The notes beneath the pieces are model-generated. The model was not told where the DNA came from. It was given only the letters and a program-made list of their open reading frames with translations, and did not search any database. Position numbers and translations under genes: made by a program. Positions 1 through 10,615 of a stretch of DNA of 64,000 nt are shown piece by piece. Each line of letters begins with the position of its first letter. The stretch's first letter is position 1. The stretch comes from Aristolochia californica (lineage: Eukaryota; Streptophyta; Magnoliopsida; Piperales; Aristolochiaceae), in contig JARWKL010000006.1 of assembly GCA_029961685.1 (NCBI GenBank), positions 1,922,001 through 1,986,000 of the forward strand, written 5' to 3'.

Positions 1-1338
1 GCCTTTCTGTGACTGAATTAACGATGCCTGGTCCTCTTAGTCGAATATTATGCCCATTTGGGAGTTCTTATAAGGAGTGATGAAAATGCTCCCTCATTAA
101 TATCTTCTTCTTCTTCTTCATGTAGCCAAATTTCTCTCAAACTAGCCAGTTGCTTAAAACTTGTCTATTTACTAGTTTTATGAGAGATTTTCTAAATTGA
201 GATCTTTGGCTTCAGTCCAGAGAAGCATTTTGAAAACGTTACCTAAATAAGTAAACAGACCCAAAAGCCCTATATCGTGCAAAAAAGCTGAAGTGTGGCC
301 AGCAGAGTTCGGTTAAGAGCGACTGCAATAGCTCGTGCCACACGGTTCACTGCACGGCTTGGAACGGGCGTGCCACATATAACTGTGGGCGCGGTCTACA
401 CTCTGTCAAACCAAACTAGCCGTTCACACCACCTTGTTGCCCCCGCTCGGATTACAAATTCGCGCAACTGAACTCGGCGAGAAAGTTAAGTCGGTCCGTA
501 TTATTTAAAGCGGTAAATACTTTTAAATTTTGACCATGTGGGACTAAACTCGTGGCCGATACTTGACGATTGTAACTAGTAAGAATAATAAAGGAAATCC
601 TCTCTTATAAACCGTCACGTAACGTGTAACATTAGATACATCTAAATAAGAAGAAAAATCAAATTTTGGGCAATCCCAAAATTGTAATTTTAATATATCT
701 CCGTTTTCCTAAGTTGGATGAGATGCATTTCAACGGCTATATCCTAAACCAACGTGGACGCCATAAAAGCACACTTTTAGGTAGCCGATAAGTTTGGTCG
801 AGGCGAAATTTTATTGGTGGGCCCAGATATCTACCTTCCGAATTTCTACGCGCATTAACCCTCTGCCGACCTTTAAATTACCGACATACCCTCATCTGCT
901 AAATTAATTAATGCACAAATTTTTAGTTAGCCTTAAACACATTTATACCCAAGGCTAATCGAATCAATTCTTTTGTGTAAAAAAAAAAAAAAAAAAAAAA
1001 AGTCTCTGCCCTAGAGAGAGAGAGAGAGTGAGAGAGGTTCACCGTCTTCCTCTCGATCGCGGCGATCATCTCGTAGATCTCTGCTACCGTGAAAGCTTCA
1101 CGACTCTGAAGGGAGATAATATATAATACAGAGAGATAAATAGAGAGAACAACGAGAAAAACAGCAGTGCCGAACAAAACAGAGATTGGGAATCAATTCT
1201 CATTTTTTCGCCTTTTCCTGTCGCGTCTTTTCTCCGGATCTTTTCCAAGTAGCGTTGATCCGTCTCTGGTTTTTTCTTCCAGTCAAAACAAGAGAATAAA
1301 AGCTGGTGTTTGTTCGCGTGAGGTTCGGGATTTTAGGA
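1..1338. other. 5' flank and leader of the VAP27-like gene
   Basis: No coding sequence is recognised. There is a CTT run at about 105-120, a poly(A) tract at about 979-1001, and a GA/AG microsatellite at about 1013-1036. The GA-rich stretch from about 1010 to 1160 probably lies in the core promoter or 5' leader of the downstream gene, but no transcription start can be fixed from sequence alone. Confidence 0.5.
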
Positions 1339-4300
1339 ATGAGTTGCGGAGATCTGCTTGGTATCCATCCTACGGAACTCAAGTTTCCGTGTGAGTACTC
1401 TAGTTTCTCCCTGTTGTTTTCATTTCTTTTTATCTGTTCGGTTGATGCATTTTATTCGGTGCTTTCCTGTGTATGTTGTGAAATCTACGTCATGCATGTG
1501 AAATAGTTTGTTATCCTGCGGCGATTTGATTGCCCTAACGTTCTCCCGCAGGATAGATTTTAGCTTGGAAGTTGAGTCTACGTTTTTGGTGTTTGGTTGT
1601 TGCAGAGCATTTTTATTTGCTTATTTCTTCAAATATTCTGTTTTGCGATTCATTTTTGTGGTTAAATTGATTTTCTGTTGAAATCTCTGCCTTGTGTTTG
1701 GAGAAGTCGAATTGAAGAAACAGAGCTCATGTAGTCTGCATTTGACCAACAAGACCGATCAATATGTGGCCTTTAAGGTAATTCCGTTGTCTCTGTTGCA
1801 GGAGGAATTTAATTCCTGGGAGACGAGTGTACTTAATGTTACCTTTTCTTTTTCCTCATCTTGCAGGTTAAAACTACCAATCCAAAGAAATACTGTGTTC
1901 GTCCTAACACAGGAATCGTTTTGCCTGGCACGACATGTGATGTTACAGGTGAACATTTTTTTGTTAGTTGGTAGTAATGGCTTGTAATCTTATCCCGCTG
2001 TTTTTGAAAATGTCAAGTTATTATTTTTACTTTTGTCTGGTGCGAGTTTATTTGTCGCAAGTTTTGATTTTTTGTCCCCAACGTTTTCTCATTGTTAGTT
2101 ACAATGCAAGCGCAAAAGGAAGCTCCGTCGGACATGCAATGCAAGGATAAGTTTCTCCTCCAGAGTGTCACAGTAAATATTGGTGCAACTACCAAGGACA
2201 TAACTCCAGACATGGTGGGAGCAAATTCATCTTGACATTTTTAATAACAGTCTTCTGGTTCCTGATAATTAGGCTGAAATGATGAAATTTATTTCCAGTT
2301 CAATAAAGATGGTGGAAAGGTTGTTGAGGAGTTTAAATTGAGGGTGATCTACATCCCTGCTAATCCTCCTTCGCCGGTGCCTGAAGATTCAGAAGAAGGA
2401 TTATCTCCTAGAGCTTCCATGCAAGATTGTGGTCATAATAATGGATCAATGTTTGATACTGTAAGTGCTTTTCAAGATCAAAATCTCACAACTCATGCTG
2501 CTTTATGATAGATTATTTTCTTTATTTTGTATTTGTTATCGAAGAGTATTTATTTCAGGTAACCAAATCGCTTGATGAACCCAAAGACAGATCTTCAGAG
2601 GTAACTCTTATTTTATTTTGGGTATTTATTTCATAGGAGAAAGAATAGAAGTGCTTGAGTACAACTCATAGTCCCTGAAGCAGTCCTTGCAAAATCCCCC
2701 ATGGACATGGAAAAAATATTTTGAGTCAATATCCAGCAACTGAGTTGAATTCTTTATCTTTTGTATCTCATCCAGTTTCTCTTACTTCAAAATCATAGTT
2801 TGAGGCCTTTCATTACACTAGGCATGATGGATATGTCTTTTATGAGTATCAAAATGAGGAACAGATATCATATCCAGAACATCAAATTTACCTGTCTCCA
2901 ATTTGAGGTTCAGATCGAGTCACTATATATAATTGATGTCCATTGTCTTAATATCAGTTTTGATGCAAAAAATGTTGAAATAGAGAAATTTATTGCCATG
3001 GTTGAGGTAATCTTTGTGTGTTCAGCTTACTCTCAATAAGGGCTTACAACACAAAAAAGACAAAAATAAGTTAAAGAAGTTGATAAGGTAAAAAAGTTGC
3101 TAAGAATTTTCCAAATGCATAAATACCCATGTCATTAATTAGACTTCAGTTGACTATATGTAGCTTGGTCTTCCTATGGGGCTGCACGCAAATCTACCTG
3201 AGTAGCTTGGTCTTCTTCCTTAGGCGGCAGCAAGTAGATCTATCCAATGATTTTAGTATCTCATGAAAGAGGAGAAACTTCTGCTCTGGATTTAAAGTTG
3301 ATTTAAACTTTTTAATATTTTATTTAAGAGAAAAATCAGCATACTGATTTTTGAGGAATACTATTTGTCTTTTACTTATCCATGTCTCACTATCTAGTTT
3401 AGCAGTACATGTTACGACCTGCAGTAGTGTAGCACCATGTAGAAAGAAATATGATGTCTTGGCTGAGTTGTTTCTGTGCTTTCATGTTAGTAGTTTTTGT
3501 TGAACTATATGCATTCATTCTCTGAGATTTGTATTTCATTTCTCCAACACTTGGTGGCTGCGGCCAGTAGGGTTACCTTGACACTTTAATTTTATGTTAA
3601 ACTTTAATGAGGCAGCAGTAAATTGAAGATATGATGAAAGGATATGCAATATAGTAAAATAAGTTGACTTAAATATTTAAAGAACTGCATGGAAAGTGGT
3701 AAAGACAAATGTTCTTACAATAGGGTTGATGAGCAGTCTAAGATACCATAAGACTAGCTATATGTTACTATCTAAGTTTACTTCTGGGCCGTTTGAGGCA
3801 ATCAATCAAATGTTTGCAGTGCAGATTTCTGTTTCACATATGCTGGTCAAGAGGCCTCGTTCATTGAGAATTGTTTAGCTTTTTCCTCTTAGTTGGTCTC
3901 CTTGAAAGTGTGTCTGATTGTTGAACTAGTATAATTTTTCCACATAAATATCTGCTCTTGGTTCTAAAAATGCTTTAAGGGAAAAGAAAGACAGGTTTTT
4001 TAAGATGGCGTAACCTTTTATGGTTGCACTTCACCTGGTGAGTAAAGCCTAGGAGGATCTTTCTTTTCAATTAGTTTGTCCATTAGAAATTCAGAGGTTC
4101 TCGCTAAGGTTGGTGTTCGGCCATATTTTTTCTCTGTCCATGTGTTTATTAGCTTAAGATTGGTGCTTATTTTCCTAGAAAAACCTTCAGGTTGGTACTT
4201 GTGCCTAGCCTGATTTGTTTATTTTATTTTGAATGTTGAATCCCATACCCTGGTGTGACTCAAACCCTATACCTTAGTCTAGAAAATTCCCGATATGGCA

Positions 4301-5982
4301 ATCGAGCCAAAGACCCTATCCATTTGACCTTTGGGGGGGGGGGGGTAGTCAACTTGAAGTTCATGTGATTACGTGCTTCATTCACTTGAACCCGTTAGTG
4401 GTGCACCTCCGCCGGCTTCAAGTGAATGAAGCTTATAATTCAGTTGCCGTCGCCCAAGGCTTAAGTGGCTGAATCTGGATTCCGCCCATCCTGATTCATC
4501 CGGTTGAAGCCGTCAGGTCGCTGCCTCTCGCGACCAGACCTCCCTTGGTCTTTGCTCTCTATTCTTGCTCTCTCTTCTCCCTCTCGCTCGTTGCTCTACC
4601 TTCTCCCTCTCGCACTTCCTACCGCGAAAAAGGAAAAAAAAGCGTTGAGGCCACCTAGCGCTCTATGCCTATACTCCTCCACGCCTCTATCACTGTGTTG
4701 TTCTGTGCCGAGCTTCATATTTTGTCCTTCACGGAAATTAACAGTAACACACTAACACTCACAGTGCATGGAGGGAGGGCTTCGATCTTTAGCATCTCTT
4801 GCACATCCACATTTACATAGAGAAGCAGAAATCAAGAAATCTGAAATTGAGCTTGTTCAAATAGACTAGGGTTTGGCAGAGTTCTGCATCTGCCATTGAT
4901 GGTGGCCTTGGAGGCGATAGCATGATGGGTAATGCAGACGAAGACGAGCCCAAGAAGAAGAAGTGCCATTTCAACTCAATTTCATCTGCCATGGGCTAAG
5001 AGCTCCATGTCTTCTCCGGAGAATAAAACTGTAGGCTCACTTGTTTTTTTGTTAGTTTTTAATTTGTGATTTATGAACCGTTCCAGATTTAGGAAGAGCA
5101 ACGATTGTGGTGAATTTCTTAGTTCAGCGTAGTTCATTCATTTGATATTAGTACACCTGTACATCTATCTGTACTCGATGTCTTCTAATGAGGTGGTTGA
5201 AGCTTTTACATGGTTATTAATTTTAAACTGGAAACTGGTGGCAATTGGCCATTCGAGCTAATCATTTCTGGATATGGCTGCACTCGAGAAACCATTTTAA
5301 GCTCTACTCTCTCTGTTAATCAAATAATTTAAAGGGATGTAGAATGTGCTTCGTTTACATCTTTCAAAATATAAATTCTCCTCCTTTGGATGGAGTTTGT
5401 AATCTTATACATATTGGCTGACTTCTGGAATGTGAAAATTGACTCGAGTGTGTGAAAAACTTGGAGAGATTTGTAGAGGTTAATCAAGCATTTTCTATCT
5501 TATATTCTGCAAGGGAATGTCAATATATTTTTTCGTGATAAGGAAGCAAGCGTGCTTCCATTTACAGGAGACAGCACAGACAAGGGTTTGTGGTTTCTTG
5601 TATGCTCCTATAGGATTTTTCTGGAAGCATGCTCTTCTATATGATATGGGAACAATATACTGATATCATTTATTCCTTGAGATAAGAGAGGTTGATACCT
5701 GTACCACTTCTCTGATTGATTGCAAAACTGACGAGGGTGGGAGAATTAGGGATAAATAAAAAGCTGTCCGTGTATATGAACGTGTATAGTGACTATGTTT
5801 GTTTTGGTTAATTATCTATTTAGGTATATGTTTTATTTAAGTATATTATAAAAAGTTACTCATTCTCTTTTTTACATCATATTTTTCATTTTGGGGTTCT
5901 AACACCGGAAACTGTTTTCCAGTGCACTTGAGATCAACACACTAACACCCAACTTTCACTCGAAGTTGAACCAAATCCGTAC

Positions 5983-6017
<35 letters not shown>

Positions 6018-7662
6018 TTTATTGAGGAGATGGTTGCCCAGTTTTCTTATAGAAGGAATTATCCAACTCTACTCATTTAGTGTCTGCTCAACCTGGATGT
6101 TTGTTGTCTGCGGATTGGTCGGAAGTGCAGCCGACCATGTTTCAGGATACCTAGCATCATGCATACATACACACAGTCATATTCTTGATCAGCTTTAACC
6201 AGGAAATTTAATGAGAAGATTAGAAAGGAGAAGATAGGAAAAGAAAACTACTGCCTTGTCAGCATGCGTGTTGTGGTTATCATTGCCAGTGGACTTGTCA
6301 CAAATAGTTAATATCCTCTGTGTTAAAAATAGTTAACATTTCTATGTTTACTATTCAGGCTCTCTCCTTGATTTCCAAGTTAACTGAGGAGAAAACATCT
6401 GCCATACAACAAAGTCAGAAGCTTCGAAATGAGCTGGTATGGCTCAAATCTTCCCTTTTTTTTCTGTATTGCTTTAGGTTATAGATATTTCTATATATTT
6501 GCATGTCAACACTTTGTGCAGAGCATGCAAGCAACATTTAAAAGGTCGATAGATAACTTGTGGATATATATATATATTTAAAATTTTTCAGTCTTTTCAA
6601 CAGGAACATTGATATAAGTCTAACAATTGGTTTCACCACATTGGCTTTCGATGACCTGATTTAAAATTTTCTGCCGTCTTATTTTCTAACTAATACTGCT
6701 CTATTCTTTTACCCTGAAAATTTTCCCTAAAACTTCTTGAAAAAACTAACAATCTTTAACCCTTCTAACGTTTTTAATGGGACCAGTTTAGTTGTGTCTT
6801 ATGTGTTAACCTGGAATTACATTTTCTGAACTCATAATTAAATTACATTGGCTCAAAGTTTGAAATAATCCAATCTAACCTGAAAACTATGATTGAGTTA
6901 ATTTTTATAGCTCAAAAATCACATCGATAGGAGAAGTTCCAGAGTTGTCTAAGACAGCTTAGTACCGTTCTGAATGTCCATTCTAATGCCTAGCATTGAG
7001 AGAAAAATGAAGGCCTAAAATTCAATTTTAAATTGGATACTTGATTTTAGTGTCAATTGCAAAGCAGGATTGTGCTCGACAAAATAATTATTATAAAAAA
7101 ATGCTTAAAATATTGTTTTGTGAAATTAGTTCTCCTTATAATTCCTTCAAGACATGATGGTTGCACTGATTAATATGATATGAAGAGGTGGTCATTATCT
7201 TGATAGGATTGCAATAATATAGAGAAGGCTAACATGCTGTTGAAGGAAATTAGCTGTTATAGTATGTTTGAATACCTACACAAACATTAAAAGGCTTACC
7301 ACCTTTATCCCTCTGCATAATCATTTTTATGTTTCAAAGTGATAGGTGCCGTTCTTCTTTATGCTGCAATGCAAAGGGTGTCTATGACCTAGTGGCTTTC
7401 TCTTCTAAAATACCTGCTATGCCGTGCACTTGCTATTGCACTCCTTTCTGATTCTGTATATACTAATTTTTTGCCTACTGTGTTGTTAGCTTTTGGCTAG
7501 ATCTTAATGGTGGATTACCCGACTCATGTTATTGTTGAATATTAACAGGAGCTGCTTAGAAAGGAAGTCAGCAGAAGCCGTGCTAGCGGTTTCTCAGTCA
7601 TGTTTGTGGTGTTAGTTGGTCTTCTTGGACTTGTGCTTGGATATTTCATTCAAAAAATGTAA
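1339..7662 (+). CDS. VAP27: VAP27-like vesicle-associated protein (MSP domain, ER membrane tether)
   Basis: Eight exons join in phase: 1339-1390, 1707-1777, 1867-1948, 2099-2214, 2299-2460, 2559-2600, 6359-6436, 7549-7662 (717 nt, 238 aa). The N-terminal MSP domain (about residues 5-130) has the family segments GIHPTELKFPFELKKQSS, KTTNPKKYCVRPNTG and MQCKDKFLLQS; the KTTNPKKY segment forms the basic face that binds FFAT peptides in this family. A charged helical segment (about 165-210, LISKLTEEKTSAIQ) looks like the coiled coil, and the last 25 residues (FSVMFVVLVGLLGLVLGYFI) are a tail-anchor membrane helix. VAP27 proteins sit in the ER and tether it to plasma membrane, actin/NET3C and endosomes. 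The exon 4 donor (GTGGGA) is weak, but the exon 5 join restores the conserved reading. Intron 6 is 3.76 kb and full of insertions. The 3' end converges on the next gene. Confidence 0.93.
4375..4432. repeat. perfect 16-bp inverted repeat in VAP intron 6
   Basis: Arms at 4375-4390 (gcttcattcacttgaa) and 4417-4432 are exact reverse complements around a 26-nt loop. A 13-G run lies just upstream (4333-4345). The stretch from the G run to the loop resembles the reverse complement of 27758-27830, so this is probably part of a small non-autonomous DNA element. Confidence 0.6.
4922..5030 (+). pseudogene. HUB2: first-exon fragment of a BRE1/HUB2-like E3 ubiquitin ligase gene
   Basis: Reading from the ATG at 4922 or 4925 gives EDEPKKKKCHFNSISSAM, then a stop at 4997. 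Shifting by one base at about 4994 continues as AKSSMSSPENKT up to a GT (GTAGGC) at 5031. From family knowledge this matches the N-terminus of plant histone H2B mono-ubiquitination ligases (HUB2/BRE1-like 2), which start with an acidic DEP, a basic run, then a Ser-rich stretch and NK(T/S)V. A one-base insertion breaks the frame, and the remaining exons are not seen downstream. It sits inside VAP intron 6 on the same strand. Because a splice donor appears to follow the exon, it looks like a copied piece of genomic DNA and not a retrocopy. The family call rests on about 35 residues. Confidence 0.6.
5790..6014 (+). repeat. dispersed repeat copy ending in a 29-C tract
   Basis: The stretch 5790-5985 (gttaattatctatttaggta ... 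cattttggggttctaacacc ... acccaactttcactcgaagt) recurs in reverse complement at about 26390-26640. It ends in 29 consecutive C residues (5986-6014). It lies within VAP intron 6. Its class is unknown. Confidence 0.6.
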
Positions 7663-8159
7663 AAATGGAAGTGGAGGGAGGATGGCCTGCACGCAAAAAT
7701 GGGTCTGCCATTCTGATATTCTCTTCGTCTTGTCCAGGAGTAAATTGATTTGACCAGGGATCAATGCTAAGGAACGACTACTGGTCAATATAATTGTCTT
7801 CGTATATGTACATCTTGTCTTATTTTGTCAATGTCTCTGGTGCTTGAGTATTGGCTTCACTCGTATGAACAATGAGTCACAAGTGTCTGTCCATTATTTG
7901 TTCGGGGCTTATAACAGGGTTGACCTAAAGCCTGGTCTGCTTTACGGAATGCATTGAAATTACAGATCATATTCAGATGGTGCACAAGTAAAAGATCTTA
8001 AACAATTTCAATGGAATATTAAAGTGAGGTTTCCTTTTTTCCATTTTCCTTCTCACAAATGACATAAACAGAAGTAACGACACAGAGAGAGAAAGGTTTA
8101 GAGCTTTCATCAGTATCAGTAACATGGAGAATAACATTCATTGCACTGCCGATACCTCT
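7663..8159. other. 3' regions between two convergent genes
   Basis: About 500 bp between the VAP stop (7662) and the stop of the reverse-strand gene (8160). It should hold both 3' UTRs. No other feature is seen. Confidence 0.5.
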
Positions 8160-8753
8160 CTAAGTGGGTGCGAGAAATTCACTCTCCTCGTAATAACCAG
8201 AGATGGAAAAGCTTGCAGTTGCTGCTATCCATGCCGCGAAAGCAGTCACAACTACAGCCATTACGCAACTCTTCTTCCCAAACAAAACCTTCTTTTTCTG
8301 GCCTTCGTTCGCTCCCTCTCCGACTGCAATCGCCGGTAAAGTGTCCAGTTGTACCGGTAAACTGGGTTCCGCCCGTTCACCGTCTTCATTGAAGTAAGAT
8401 TTACTGCACGAACACAAGGAGTACGTATCGATGTCAGGATCGGGTGGGAAGTGCGTATCGATAGCTGAATCGGGCACGGAGTGCGCATCGAAATCTAGAT
8501 CGGGTGTTTTAGTGAGTTCCACCCAGTCCAGGAAGGTCCTCTCTAGGAGTGTCATTCTCAAGGCAATGTCGTGCAACTGCTCGGGATTACTGGGGCGGGT
8601 TTCCATCTCTGCGGAGAGAAGGTTCTTCAGAAAGATAAATCTGCGTTCAATGGCTTCGAAGAGGAAGTGTAGCGTTGTCTCCATGGGGTGATGGATCAAT
8701 TTACCGAGATCGGATTCTAGTTCTTCGAGTTTCTTTAGCAGTCTTTGAGCCAT
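8160..8753 (-). CDS. uncharacterised 197-aa plant protein with C-terminal membrane segment
   Basis: A single-exon frame of 197 residues opens at the ATG at 8753. Residues 1-50 are predicted helical and charged (LLKKLEELESDLGKLIHHP, then FEAIERRFIFLKNLLSAE). The middle (about 80-110) is acidic and Pro/Asp-rich with two loosely similar DxxIDTxS/H segments. About residues 162-187 form a hydrophobic stretch (MAVVVTAFAAWIAATASF) after a basic patch (KKKVLFGKK), which suggests a tail-anchored or single-pass membrane protein with a cytosolic N-terminus. There is no signal peptide. I do not recognise a named family. The structured N-terminus and clean frame argue for a real gene. It is convergent with the VAP27-like gene. 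Confidence 0.7.
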   Translation of the reverse strand: MAQRLLKKLEELESDLGKLIHHPMETTLHFLFEAIERRFIFLKNLLSAEMETRPSNPEQLHDIALRMTLLERTFLDWVELTKTPDLDFDAHSVPDSAIDTHFPPDPDIDTYSLCSCSKSYFNEDGERAEPSLPVQLDTLPAIAVGEGANEGQKKKVLFGKKSCVMAVVVTAFAAWIAATASFSISGYYEESEFLAPT

Positions 8754-9199
8754 TGATCTCCTTTTCTGTTCTCTCCCCTTGAAAGAAAAGAGAAACTCTT
8801 CTCCGTGACTGGTTTATTTTAAGTATTCTCGTAACTGGAAGGTACCCGCTCGACTTCTGGGGGCGATTTGAAATGAGTCGCTTCGTTTGGTAAACCGAGT
8901 AGATTGAAGAAGCTAACGGCAAAAAGTACAAAACCGTTAAAAGAACGACTCCTCAGAGAACGTTTCTGGAAAGCTTTAATGGAAGCCTGTGTGGCCGTGT
9001 AGCCATCTGGTTGTAGCTATTTGATTAGAAGACTGAAGATTGCATCATCTACAGACGTTAACACAAGTTTATCGACTACTATTGTTCTTATCTATTGACA
9101 AAAAAAAAATTTACTTTCTTTTTATCTCTTCTTTAGTACCATGCTTTCTTTTTCTATTTCTATGAATCCATTTGGAAGCTGCATGAAAAGCCAACTCAC
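8754..9199. other. upstream region of the 197-aa gene
   Basis: Presumed promoter and leader of the reverse-strand gene. No further coding signal is seen. Confidence 0.4.
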
Positions 9200-9540
9200 A
9201 TGAATCAAACCTCTGTTGTTCCTGAAAACAAAGATGTTGACTCTTCATCCCACCTGGCCACCAAAACTCTCACAAAAGGGGATTATGATGTGCTTCAAAA
9301 ACTGAAGCAAGTGCAGGCCTCTTAAATCTTCCTCCTACTTTCTTTTTTATGTTCCGGCTCTTCACACTGGGTTATTGATTCAGGTGCCTCAGAACATCTT
9401 ACTTGGTTTGTTTCAATTGTTGATGGCTCTAAGATCAAGGTTCAAGATATGTTTGGGGACCTGCTCAATTTTCTGCTATTAACTAGAAAGAGAAATTTAA
9501 CAAAAAGGGACCACTTTCATCTGTTTAAGAGTTAGCTCAA
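9200..9540 (+). mobile_element. Ty1/copia gag-pol relic (gag tail and aspartic protease start)
   Basis: One frame runs from the ATG at 9200 to about 9535 with a single in-frame stop at 9323. Before the stop it reads TKGDYDVLQKLKQVQAS; after it, CSGSSHWVIDSGASEHLT. W-(I/V)-I-D-S-G-A-S-(D/E)-H is the signature of the copia-family retroviral-type aspartic protease. The homology fades after about 120 residues, and neither reverse transcriptase, integrase nor LTRs are visible nearby. It is a dead fragment of a retrotransposon. Confidence 0.75.
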
Positions 9541-10615
9541 ACATAAGCATCACTTCTCTCTCACCTTCGTTAGGCCATTTTCCGTTTAATACATCACAGA
9601 CACTCGAGCATGGCCAGAAGCCATGACCCGTGGTGCCTCATTAATCTTATCTTCTCCTTAACGTGGCCAGCTAGAAGCCATTGAAGGGGAGGGAGATCCC
9701 TGGGGGGAGCTGTATATATCCGTGGCCAGGGCCGTGCAGCTGACCTGCCATATCCCTTCATCAATCACTAATTTACTGCAATTATTGAGGAGACATGAGA
9801 GCCACATAACAGTGAGGGCGAGAGCAACGCATCGTTTCGTTCATATTCATGCATAGAATCAAACACCTCGTCTTCACTCTTCTCTGGTTCTCAAATGGAG
9901 GCATGCACGTGGGGAGATGTTTCTTTCATGTGATGCGAGTACCTCCATTATTCCAGCCATCACTTCTGCAACTTGTTCAAGCATGAAAGTTGTCCTTACA
10001 CCTAATCCTCCAGTCCCCCCCGTCGTGGCAGAGTTTTAAATTACTTGTCGCCTTTGAAAGAGGTTATTTGAAAGTGAAGGCAGGCATCTGTTCAACTGTT
10101 GCTTGTCCACTATCTACCAGCCACAGGTGACAGTGGTGGTCAGACAGACTGGGTATTTAAATAGTTATTCCCAGTTACCAGGTAATAATGCTAGAGAAAT
10201 CTTAAACAATATTGGTTCATCCCATTATTTTGATATCATCATAAGTTGTGCTAATGGAGTAGTAAAGGATCTTACTTACAGAATGATTCAAGCATTAAAC
10301 TGGTCCCTGCAATTACATGAAGAGGGTGAATAAAACAGAATTATCTTTTCAGAGGGGCAGTTCGTTCTCGTTCTCTAGTTTGATGTAAGAAAACTACATC
10401 TTCAACGAAGTCTACCCCACTGTGACGACAGATTTGGCGTTTCTCCTAGTGTGGGAGATTCATTTTGTAATCGGAGAGGGAGACAGAGAACTGAGTAAAA
10501 AGAAGCAGACAAGGGGGAAAGGCTTTCTTAGCTTTCTTTTTCACTGCTCTTTGATACATACAAAAGCGAGTCAATGGAGGCCAGTTACAAAAAAACATCG
10601 ATTTTCTCAGCCAGT
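9541..10615. other. intergenic region, nothing recognised
   Basis: No conserved coding sequence. A TATATA-like stretch occurs at about 9711. A short open frame at 10103-10333 has no family resemblance and no ATG. The final part should be the 3' UTR of the transporter gene that ends at 10616. Confidence 0.4.

Noticed and set aside
4504..4755. 83-aa frame in VAP intron 6
   Set aside because: Ser/Leu/Pro-rich low-complexity frame in CT-rich DNA, no family resemblance.
10103..10333. 76-aa frame upstream of the transporter 3' end
   Set aside because: No ATG start and no recognisable motif; likely chance.
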